In this document: positions 1-5,755 of the stretch, piece by piece
How the letters are laid out: every line of letters begins with the position of its first letter
Numbering within the stretch: position 1 is the stretch's first letter
Source of the DNA: Solirubrobacterales bacterium
GTDB lineage: Bacteria; Actinomycetota; Thermoleophilia; Solirubrobacterales; Solirubrobacteraceae
Reading direction: 5' to 3'
Length of the DNA: 7,724 bases
Assembly: GCA_003151895.1 (NCBI GenBank)
Contig: PLYX01000036.1
Span: 1 to 7,724, forward strand
Translations under genes and position numbers: made by a program
Notes under the pieces: generated by a model
The model's database searches: none
Told to the model about the DNA's origin: nothing
What the model saw: the letters and a program-made list of their open reading frames with translations, nothing else

Positions 1-1382
1 TGGCCGCGCTGGAGCGGCATCTCGATCGCGTGCGCACGCGCGGATCCGGGCAGATAATTGCGATGCGGGGACGACGCCAGGTGGGCAAGTCCCGTCTCGT
101 CGAGGAGTTCATCCGGCGCAGCGGCGCAAGGGCGATCTTCTACACCGCGTCGCACCAGAGCTCCGGCGAGGAGCTACGCAGCTTCGCGGAGCAGATCGCG
201 ACGTCCTCGACGGCCGCGGCAACGGTCGCCGCGGCCGGACCACTCGGCTCCTGGGAGGCCGCGCTCACGATCGCCGCCAGCGGCGCCTCGGCCGAGCAGC
301 CCGTCGTGCTCGTGATCGACGAGCTCCCGTTCCTGATCCAGAGCGAGCCCGCCATCGAGGGGATCATCCAGAAGCAGTGGGACCGCGGCCTGGAGGCCCA
401 GCCGGTGCTGCTCATCCTGATCGGCTCCGACGTCTCGATGATGAGCGCGCTCAGCGAGTACGGCCGTCCGCTGTATGGACGCTTGACGGAGATGACAATC
501 GGCCCGCTGTCCCCGCGCGCGATCGGCGAGATGCTGGGGCTACAGGCCGCGGCCGCGCTCGACGCGTATCTCGTGATTGGGGGCTTCCCACGACTCGCAG
601 AGATCTGGGAGCAGGGAGAGGACGTGTGGCGGTTCCTGCGCCGGGAGCTCAAGAACCCCGAGTCCCCGCTGATCGTGCTCGGCGAGCGCTCCCTCAGCGC
701 CGAGTTCCCGGCCGAGCTGAAGGCGCGCTCCGCCCTCGAGGCGATCGGAGCCGGCGAGCGGGTGTTCACGGCGATCATGCAACGAGCAGGCGTTTCGAAC
801 AAGACGATGGAGACCGCGCTTGGGACGCTGATCGCAAAGCGCGTGATCGACAAGACGCTGCCCTACTCGGCCGAGCCGCGACCGAAGCTTTCGCGCTACT
901 ACGTCTCAGATCCATACCTGAGGTTCTGGCTGCGCTTCATCCGCGCCAACGTCCCGCTGCTCGAGCGCGGGCGGGGCGACGTCCTGGAGCGACGCATACG
1001 CGAGACATGGGCCTCGTTCGCCGGTCACGCGATCGAGCCCCTGGTGCGAGAAGCCGTCCAAATGATGCTCCCCGACGCTCGCTTCGGGGGCGCCGAGCTC
1101 GTGGGGGCGTTCTGGAACCGTGACAACAGCGTGGAGATCGATCTCGTGGGCGGTCGCAACGAGACCGAAGGCAAGCGGATCGACTTCGTGGGATCGATCA
1201 AGTGGCGCAGTCGAGGCAGGTTCGATCGCGGCGACTTCGGCAAGCTGATCCGGGACCGCGCCCTCGTACCCGGCGCAACCGACGAGACGCTGCTCGTCGG
1301 CGTCTCCCGCAACGGCTTTGCCGTCGACGGCCTCGACGTGCGTATGACGCCTGAGGACCTCCTCTCGGCCTTCAAGGCCTGA
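1..1382 (+). CDS. AAA+ ATPase with C-terminal DUF234-type nuclease-like domain (5' partial)
   Basis: Probable ATP-dependent P-loop protein of the archaeal/bacterial ATPase-plus-DUF234 family, whose cellular role is not well defined. The reading frame is open to the left edge (codons from base 3), and the residues before the first in-frame GTG (base 30) continue the family's usual lead-in to the P-loop, so the gene starts outside the window. Counting from that GTG: Walker A GRRQVGKS at 14-21, Walker B VVLVIDE at 92-98, a sensor-like strand LLILIGSD near 127-134, a winged-helix-like stretch about 240-290, the family's YYVSDPYLRFW at 290-300, and a nuclease-like C-terminus about 330-450 with EID at 369-371 and SIKW at 389-392. 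Family members usually have a glutamate two residues before that lysine (E-x-K); here it is serine, so the nuclease site looks degenerate. It converges on the HMG-CoA lyase gene with a 13-bp gap. Family call firm, function unknown. Confidence 0.85.
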   Translation, partial: AALERHLDRVRTRGSGQIIAMRGRRQVGKSRLVEEFIRRSGARAIFYTASHQSSGEELRSFAEQIATSSTAAATVAAAGPLGSWEAALTIAASGASAEQPVVLVIDELPFLIQSEPAIEGIIQKQWDRGLEAQPVLLILIGSDVSMMSALSEYGRPLYGRLTEMTIGPLSPRAIGEMLGLQAAAALDAYLVIGGFPRLAEIWEQGEDVWRFLRRELKNPESPLIVLGERSLSAEFPAELKARSALEAIGAGERVFTAIMQRAGVSNKTMETALGTLIAKRVIDKTLPYSAEPRPKLSRYYVSDPYLRFWLRFIRANVPLLERGRGDVLERRIRETWASFAGHAIEPLVREAVQMMLPDARFGGAELVGAFWNRDNSVEIDLVGGRNETEGKRIDFVGSIKWRSRGRFDRGDFGKLIRDRALVPGATDETLLVGVSRNGFAVDGLDVRMTPEDLLSAFKA

Positions 1383-1395
1383 CGAGCTGGTCGGC

Positions 1396-2346
1396 TCAGC
1401 GCTCGCCGTGCCAGTCCACCGGCCCGGCCACGAGCGTGTGGGAGCCGAGCGGCCGTCCGAGCACCTCCTGCGCGCGGCGCGCGCAGGCGAGCAGCGCGTC
1501 GAGGTCGATGCCCGTGGTGATGCCCATCTCGTGCAGCATCGAGACGAAGTCCTCGGTGGCGATGTTGCCGGTGGCGCCGGGCGGCACTGGGCAGCCGCCG
1601 AGCTCGCCGAAGCTCGACTCGAAGCTCGTGACGCCGGCCTGCAGGGCGGCGAGCACGTTGGCGAGGCCCTGGCCGCGAGTGTTGTGGAAGTGGGCGGTGA
1701 GCTGCATACAACCTAGCTCATCTAGCTCACTACGTAGCATCGCGAAAAGCTCGCCCACCTGCACGGGGTTGGCCATGCCGGTGGTGTCGCCGAAGCCGAT
1801 CTCCTGTGCCCCCACGTCGCACAGGCGCTTGGCGATCTCCAAGACCCGGGCGGGCGGCACGCGGCCCTCGTAAGGGCAGCCGAACGAGGTGGAGATGACC
1901 GCCTCGCAGCGCAGGCCGGCCTCGCGTGCGCGTCCCAGCACGACCTCCAAGCCCGCCAGCGACTCGGCGATCGAGCGGTTGACGTTCTTGCGGTTGTGTG
2001 TCTCCGAGGCCGACAGGAACACGTTGATCTCGTCGAACGCCGGTCGGGTACGCGCAATGCGGTCGCGCAGCTCGAGCGCACGCTCCAGGCCCCGCTCGTT
2101 GGGGATCAGCACGCTGACCGACACCTCGCCGGGCACGTTGATCCCCGCGAGCACCTCCGCGGCGTCTGCGAGCTGGGGGATCACATCGGGACGCACGAAG
2201 CTCGTGACCTCCAAGCGACGCAGGCCGGTGCGCACGAGCATGTCGATCAGCTCGATCTTGCGCTCGGTGGGAATCGTCTCCGGCTCGTTCTGAAAGCCGT
2301 CGCGCGGACCGACCTCCCTGATCTCGACGGTGTCAGGAATGTTCAT
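1396..2346 (-). CDS. Hydroxymethylglutaryl-CoA lyase-like enzyme
   Basis: Predicted cytosolic, metal-dependent aldol-type lyase of the HMGL-like TIM-barrel family. The classic reaction splits HMG-CoA into acetyl-CoA and acetoacetate at the end of leucine breakdown. From ATG 2346 the protein is 316 residues, normal for the family. Visible motifs: EVGPRDGFQNE at 11-21 (substrate-binding R15, metal-binding D16), SASETHN at 112-118, FGDTTGMANP at 185-194, metal ligands in HFHNTRG (H219, H221), and the catalytic loop GELGGCPVPPGATGN at 247-261 with C252. The loop differs from the canonical GLGGCPYAKG form, so a related acyl-CoA substrate is possible. ATG 2346 gives the usual distance to the GPRDG motif; GTG 2364, six codons earlier, has the better ribosome-binding site. 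It lies downstream of the SDR gene on the same strand, separated by the palindrome array. Codons around 1705-1740 are unusually AT-rich. Confidence 0.88.
   Translation of the reverse strand: MNIPDTVEIREVGPRDGFQNEPETIPTERKIELIDMLVRTGLRRLEVTSFVRPDVIPQLADAAEVLAGINVPGEVSVSVLIPNERGLERALELRDRIARTRPAFDEINVFLSASETHNRKNVNRSIAESLAGLEVVLGRAREAGLRCEAVISTSFGCPYEGRVPPARVLEIAKRLCDVGAQEIGFGDTTGMANPVQVGELFAMLRSELDELGCMQLTAHFHNTRGQGLANVLAALQAGVTSFESSFGELGGCPVPPGATGNIATEDFVSMLHEMGITTGIDLDALLACARRAQEVLGRPLGSHTLVAGPVDWHGER
1713..1730. repeat. Tandem 9-bp repeat inside the lyase gene
   Basis: Plus-strand CTAGCTCAT is followed directly by CTAGCTCAC. On the coding (minus) strand this gives E-L-D-E-L-G from codons GAG CTA GAT GAG CTA GGT. 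The twelve codons at 1705-1740 include CTA three times, CGT, AGT, GAT, GGT and TGT, codons otherwise avoided in this GC-rich gene. The segment sits in a loop just before the metal-binding HFHN motif, a variable place in the family. It keeps the frame. It could be a small in-frame duplication or chance. Confidence 0.55.
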
Positions 2347-2361
2347 ATCCGTGGCACCCGT

Positions 2362-2378
2362 CACGAAATGCACCTTTT
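2362..2378 (-). promoter_or_regulatory. Ribosome-binding site with alternative GTG start of the lyase gene
   Basis: On the minus strand AAAAGGTG (2378-2371) is followed by six bases and an in-frame GTG (2364-2362). This is the best Shine-Dalgarno-like match near the start. ATG 2346 has only a weaker GGGTG eight bases ahead of it. Using GTG 2364 would add six residues (VTGATD). The site lies only eight bases from the nearest palindrome, so a hairpin there would stand right beside it. Confidence 0.45.
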
Positions 2379-2386
2379 GCGTAGCC

Positions 2387-2484
2387 CCGATCGGCGTATA
2401 CGCCGATCGGCGGGGCCGCACATGTGCGGCCCCGTTCCGGGCCGTGCATGCACGGCCCGGCCGGCCGGCACATGTGCCGGCCGG
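2387..2484. repeat. Array of four perfect 24-bp palindromes
   Basis: Four units, each identical to its own reverse complement over all 24 bases: 2387-2410, 2411-2434, 2437-2460 and 2461-2484. Units 1-2 and 3-4 abut; two T's separate 2 from 3. Left halves are CCGATCGGCGTA (unit 1), CGGGGCCGCACA (2), CCGGGCCGTGCA (3) and CCGGCCGGCACA (4). The halves differ from one another at 3 to 6 of 12 positions, yet every difference is matched in the opposite half, so 48 of 48 pairs are intact. Half-positions 1, 3, 6, 8 and 12 are constant (C, G, C, G, A). The central 10 bp of each unit is a strict alternating purine-pyrimidine run. The array fills most of the gap between the SDR stop (2491) and the lyase start. 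Neither end has a U-tract, so it is not a set of ordinary intrinsic terminators. It could act as cruciform DNA, protein-binding sites or RNA hairpins. Confidence 0.95.
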
Positions 2485-2490
2485 GACTGC

Positions 2491-3240
2491 CTACCACATG
2501 GAAAGTCCACCGGACACATTCAGCGTCTGGCCCGTCACATACGAGGCGTCCTCGCTCGCCAGGAACGCGATCGCCGCGGCGACCTCCTCGGGCTCGCCGG
2601 AGCGGCGCATCACGGTCTGGTTGACCATGCCCTGCTTGAGCCTCTCCCCCAGCTCGCCGAGCAGTTCTGGCGCGGCATTGAGGAGCGGTGTCTCGATGGG
2701 ACCGGGAGCGACCGCGTTGCAACGCACGCGGTAGCGGGCCGACTCGCGCGCGATCGCCTTCGTGAAGCCGATCACGCCGGCCTTGGCGGCCGAGTAGATC
2801 GAGGAGCCCTGCGAGCCGACGCGGCCCGCCTCGCTTGAGACGTTGACGATCGAGCCGGCGCGGCGCTCCTGCATGCCGGGGAGCACAGCGTGGGTGACGG
2901 CGAGCACTCCGCGCAGGTTGACGCCGAGCACGAAGTCCCACATGCCCTCGTCGGTGTTGACGAAGTAGGAGAACAGGTCGGTGCCGGCGTTGTTGACGAG
3001 CACGTCCACCTCGCCGAGCCGATCGCCGATTGCCGCGACCGCGGCCCGCACGGAGCCGGTGTCGGTCACGTCGAGCTTGCAGCCGAAACCGTCGAGCTCG
3101 CCGGCCACCGCCCGGGCGCCCTCCTCGTTGACGTCGCCGATCGCGACGCGCGCGCCCTCCGCCGCCAGGCGCCGCGCGGTGGCGGCCCCGATCCCCGAGG
3201 CGCCTCCCGTGACGAGCGCCGTCCTACCCTCGAATCTCAT
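2491..3240 (-). CDS. Short-chain dehydrogenase/reductase (FabG-like)
   Basis: Classical SDR, a cytosolic NAD(P)-dependent oxidoreductase, probably acting on a hydroxyacyl/ketoacyl-CoA or similar alcohol. The 249-residue length is typical. Visible: cofactor-binding TGGASGIG at 11-18, D36 at the end of the second beta strand (favours NAD(H) over NADP(H)), LD-V at 56-58, NNAG at 83-86, N108, and catalytic S136, Y149 and K153 (YSAAK). The C-terminus TGQTLNVSGGLSMW is the usual SDR closing strand. ATG 3240 begins directly at the conserved N-terminus, six bases after a -10-like TATCCT, so the message may be leaderless. It probably shares a transcript with the lyase downstream, unless the palindrome array stops it. 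Substrate cannot be read from sequence; the lyase neighbour suggests branched-chain or acyl-CoA catabolism (inference). Confidence 0.9.
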   Translation of the reverse strand: MRFEGRTALVTGGASGIGAATARRLAAEGARVAIGDVNEEGARAVAGELDGFGCKLDVTDTGSVRAAVAAIGDRLGEVDVLVNNAGTDLFSYFVNTDEGMWDFVLGVNLRGVLAVTHAVLPGMQERRAGSIVNVSSEAGRVGSQGSSIYSAAKAGVIGFTKAIARESARYRVRCNAVAPGPIETPLLNAAPELLGELGERLKQGMVNQTVMRRSGEPEEVAAAIAFLASEDASYVTGQTLNVSGGLSMW

Positions 3241-3246
3241 GCCTGG

Positions 3247-3252
3247 AGGATA
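3247..3252 (-). promoter_or_regulatory. -10 element for the SDR gene, probably leaderless
   Basis: Minus-strand TATCCT (3252-3247) fits the actinobacterial TANNNT -10 pattern. Six bases separate it from ATG 3240, so transcription would begin at or very near the start codon. The bases between carry no ribosome-binding site on this strand (the GGAGG here is on the plus strand). No convincing -35 is seen. Confidence 0.45.
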
Positions 3253-3301
3253 AGGGTCCCACCCACCCGGCGCGATTACCGGCGACGCGAGCCTGGAGAT
3301 T

Positions 3302-3307
3302 TATACT
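3302..3307 (+). promoter_or_regulatory. -10 element for the F420 operon, probably leaderless
   Basis: TATACT stands in otherwise GC-rich sequence, eight bases before GTG 3316. This spacing would place the first transcribed base at the start codon, and no Shine-Dalgarno lies between. No clear -35 hexamer is visible 16-18 bases upstream. The 8-bp repeat GCCTGGAG (3241-3248 and 3291-3298) flanks this divergent region, one copy beside each -10. Confidence 0.5.
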
Positions 3308-3315
3308 CCGCCGCC

Positions 3316-4014
3316 GTGGCGCCTTCCCCCACAAACGACCCGGTCGCGATCGTCGGCGCCTCGGGCGCGCTCGGGTTCGGGCTGGCCGTGCGCTTCGGCC
3401 GGGCCGGTGTGCCTGTCGTGATCGGATCGCGCGATCCACTGCGCGCCGAGGAAGCGGCCGCGCGCGCGGGTGAGACGGCGCCGGAGGGTTCCTTCTCGGG
3501 GGCCGAGAACGCGCAGGCCACGCGCAGCGCGGAGACCGTGATCCTGTGCGTCCCGTTTCGCAACCAGTCCGAGACGCTCAAAAACCTGCGGGAGGCGCTG
3601 AGGCCCGGGCAGCTCTTGATCGACGCGACCGTCCCGCTCGCCGCAGCGGTGAGCGGGCGCGCGACGCGCATGCTCGGTGTGTGGCAGGGGTCGGCCGCGC
3701 AGGCGGCGCTCGAGATGGCGCCCGAGGGCGTGAAAGTGGTGTCGGCGCTGCATACCGTGAGCGCCGCGTCGCTGGCGGATCTCGACCACGATCTGGCCCA
3801 GGACGTGCTCGTGTGCGGCGACCTGCGCGAGGACAAGCGCCGCGCGGCGCGGCTGATCGAACGGATCGACGGGCTGCGCTGCGTGGACTGCGGACGCCTC
3901 GAGATGGCGCGCATCGCCGAGTCGCTCACAGCCTTGATGATCTCGATCAACGCCAAGCACAAAACACACGCGGGCATCAAGATCACGGGCCTGCCGGACG
4001 AGCGGTGGGAGTGA
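3316..4014 (+). CDS. npdG: NADPH-dependent F420 oxidoreductase (Fno/NpdG family)
   Basis: Predicted cytosolic enzyme moving hydride between NADP(H) and coenzyme F420. It has 232 residues, close to the usual size. The Rossmann fold begins with AIVGASGALGFGL at 11-23 and is followed by GSRD at 37-40, the NADPH phosphate-binding turn of this family. VILCVPF at 75-81 ends a core strand, and the C-terminal SLTALMISINAKHKTHAGIK-type segment at 203-222 matches the family's F420-side helix. GTG 3316 was chosen because the fold begins ten residues later and a -10 TATACT stands eight bases upstream; the open frame extends further left but into the divergent SDR gene. Its stop overlaps the cofD start by four bases (GTGA), so the two are translationally coupled. 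Its place at the head of the synthesis operon suggests the host reduces F420 with NADPH. The direction of flow in vivo is not readable here. Confidence 0.9.
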   Translation: MAPSPTNDPVAIVGASGALGFGLAVRFGRAGVPVVIGSRDPLRAEEAAARAGETAPEGSFSGAENAQATRSAETVILCVPFRNQSETLKNLREALRPGQLLIDATVPLAAAVSGRATRMLGVWQGSAAQAALEMAPEGVKVVSALHTVSAASLADLDHDLAQDVLVCGDLREDKRRAARLIERIDGLRCVDCGRLEMARIAESLTALMISINAKHKTHAGIKITGLPDERWE

Positions 4015-4937
4015 GCGAGCCGCCTGTCGTGGTCCTCGCCGGGGGCACCGGCGGGGCGAAGCTCGCACGCGGGATGCTCGACGTGGTGGGCCCCGACGAG
4101 CTCGTGGTGATCGCCAACACCGGCGATGACATCGACGTCTACGGCGCCCACGTCTCCCCAGACCCCGACCTCGTGTCTTTCTGGCTCGCCGATGACATCG
4201 ACGAGCGCGGGTGGGGCATCGCCGGCGACACGTTCGAGGTGATGGACGCGCTGCGCGAGCTGGGCGCCGACGTGTGGTTCAACCTCGGCGACCGCGACCT
4301 CGCGTGGTGCCTGCGGCGTCGTGAGATGGAGCAGGACGGGCTGCGTCCCACCGAGGCGCTCGCCCGTTTGAACGAGACGATCGGCGTGCGTGCTCGGGTG
4401 CTCCCGATGTGCGACGAGCCGCTGCGCACACGGGTGCGCACCGACGCCGGCTGGCGCGACTTCCAGCGGTTCATGATCCGCGAGCGCGCGGAGGACACGG
4501 TGCGCGAGGTTGCATTCCGCGCGAATGACGACGCTGCCGTCCCGACGCCCGAGGTGCTGGCAGCGCTCGCAGCCGCTCGGGCAGTGATCGTCGGACCGAG
4601 CAACCCGGTCATCTCGATCTGGCCGATCCTGCATGTGCTCGGGGACACGCTCACCGGTCTCGCCGCGCCGGTGGTGTGCGTGAGCCCCGTGGTGGGCGGC
4701 GAGATCGTGAAGGGACCCACCGCCGCGTTCATGGCGGCCTACGGGCAGCCGGTGAGCGCCGCCGGCGTGGCCGCCTTCTACGAGACGGTGCAGCCCAGCC
4801 TGCTCGACGGGATCGTCGCCGACGAGCCGGTCGCCGGCATGGCCACGCTGCAGATCGACACGGCGATGCCGGACGGCGCCACACGCGCACGCGTTGCCGA
4901 GCAGACGCTCGCGTTCGCCGAGACGCTCGCCGGGTAG
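4011..4937 (+). CDS. cofD: 2-phospho-L-lactate/phosphoenolpyruvyl transferase CofD (FbiA)
   Basis: Transfers the phospho-three-carbon unit from the guanylylated donor made by CofC to the deazaflavin FO, giving F420-0 or dehydro-F420-0. 308 residues, the normal length. Motifs in order: AGGTGGAKLARG at 10-21 (N-terminal nucleotide-binding loop), VIANTGDD at 33-40, VSPDPDL at 48-54, WGIAGDTF at 68-75, NLGDRDLA at 91-98, VGPSNPVISI at 194-203, and SPVVGGEIVKGPT at 225-237. All are hallmark CofD blocks and none is disturbed. GTG 4011 overlaps the previous stop by four bases, with a weak GGTGGGA just upstream. The next gene starts 13 bases after its stop. In archaea the donor is 2-phospho-L-lactate; in mycobacteria it is phosphoenolpyruvate. 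The sequence alone does not decide which applies here. Confidence 0.95.
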   Translation: MSEPPVVVLAGGTGGAKLARGMLDVVGPDELVVIANTGDDIDVYGAHVSPDPDLVSFWLADDIDERGWGIAGDTFEVMDALRELGADVWFNLGDRDLAWCLRRREMEQDGLRPTEALARLNETIGVRARVLPMCDEPLRTRVRTDAGWRDFQRFMIRERAEDTVREVAFRANDDAAVPTPEVLAALAAARAVIVGPSNPVISIWPILHVLGDTLTGLAAPVVCVSPVVGGEIVKGPTAAFMAAYGQPVSAAGVAAFYETVQPSLLDGIVADEPVAGMATLQIDTAMPDGATRARVAEQTLAFAETLAG

Positions 4938-4950
4938 GCTCTGGGCGGAC

Positions 4951-5751
4951 ATGCGCACCGCCGCGATCCTCCCCGTGAAGCGCTTCCCGATCGCCAAGCA
5001 GCGGCTCGGCGAGAGCGTCGCCGACTCGCTGCGAGCCGACCTCGCGCGGGCGATGGTGGGCGACGTGCTGAACGCCCTGCGCGAATGCCCCGCGCTCGAC
5101 GCCACGATCGTCGTCACATGCGAGTCCTCGGTGGCGAGCGCCGCGCGCTACATCGGGGCGATCGTGGTCGAAGACTCAGCCGAGGAAGGGCAGAGCGCAG
5201 CCGTGTCGCTCGGCCTCGCACGGGCGCTCCAGGATGGCTTCGAGCGTGCACTGTGCATACCGGGCGACTGTCCCACGCTCGACCCGAGCGAGCTCACGGC
5301 ACTGCTCGCCGCGGGGGTCCCCGGCGGGAATGTGGGCGATACCCCCGCAGCGTCGGCCATGCGCGCCGAGAGAGCATTCGCATCGTCGGCTTCGGCATCC
5401 GCATCGGAGGTGGTGATCGTGCCCGACCGGCACGGCAGCGGCACCAACGGACTGCTGCTCTGCCCGCCCGATGCCCTCTCCCCCAGCTTCGGCCCCGACA
5501 GCCGCGCGCGTCACGAGCGACTCGCGGGCGAGGCGGGAGCGTCATGGCGGATCGAGCGGCCGGCGTCGCTGCTGCTCGACATCGACACCGGCGAGGATCT
5601 CGCCGTATTGCGCGAGCGTCTGGCGCGCGAGCGTGTGAGGGCGCCGCGCACGCGCGCGGTGCTCGGCCGCTCCGACACGAACGAGCGCCGCTCGGAGCCG
5701 GATGAGAGCGCGGGAACCGCCTCCGCCGGTCGAAGCTCACAGGCAGCCTGA
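4951..5751 (+). CDS. cofC: Guanylyltransferase CofC (FbiD), with extra segments
   Basis: Activates 2-phospho-L-lactate or phosphoenolpyruvate with GTP to form the donor used by CofD. Signature blocks: ILPVKRFPIAKQRL at 6-19, EEGQSAAVSLGLA at 78-90, CIPGDCPTLDPSEL at 102-115 (metal and nucleotide site), VVIVPDRHGSGTNGLLL at 154-170, FGPDSRARH at 180-188, and LDIDTGEDL at 209-217. At 266 residues it exceeds the usual 200-220. The surplus is a low-complexity Gly/Ala/Ser insertion about 123-152 (including ASSASASAS) and a basic, disordered-looking tail after about 229. ATG 4951 is 13 bases after the cofD stop. GGGCGG lies just ahead as a poor ribosome-binding site, and TAGGCT (4935-4940), overlapping the cofD stop, could be an internal -10. 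Core call is firm; donor specificity is not determined. Confidence 0.93.
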   Translation: MRTAAILPVKRFPIAKQRLGESVADSLRADLARAMVGDVLNALRECPALDATIVVTCESSVASAARYIGAIVVEDSAEEGQSAAVSLGLARALQDGFERALCIPGDCPTLDPSELTALLAAGVPGGNVGDTPAASAMRAERAFASSASASASEVVIVPDRHGSGTNGLLLCPPDALSPSFGPDSRARHERLAGEAGASWRIERPASLLLDIDTGEDLAVLRERLARERVRAPRTRAVLGRSDTNERRSEPDESAGTASAGRSSQAA

Positions 5752-5755
5752 CCTC

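Noticed and set aside
2387..2484. Palindrome array as a CRISPR array
   Set aside because: Units abut or are two bases apart, so there are no spacers, and no cas genes are present.
2387..2484. Palindrome array as standard intrinsic terminators
   Set aside because: No T-run follows on either strand: the minus-strand exit reads GGCTACGCAAAA and the plus-strand exit GACTGCCTACC.
1996..2838. Plus-strand open frame across the lyase start, the palindrome array and the SDR end
   Set aside because: It is antisense to two clear genes, runs through the palindromes, and has no family motif.
3276..5117. Very long minus-strand open frame (613 codons) opposite the oxidoreductase and cofD genes
   Set aside because: Its protein is low in recognisable motifs and rich in Arg, His, Ser and Ala, as expected for the antisense of GC-rich genes. 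The plus-strand genes have complete family motifs throughout.
5702..5755. Upstream ATG start for cofE, overlapping cofC
   Set aside because: The added 18 residues are Pro/Arg-rich and unlike the family N-terminus, while GTG 5756 gives the usual distance to the GLPEV motif.
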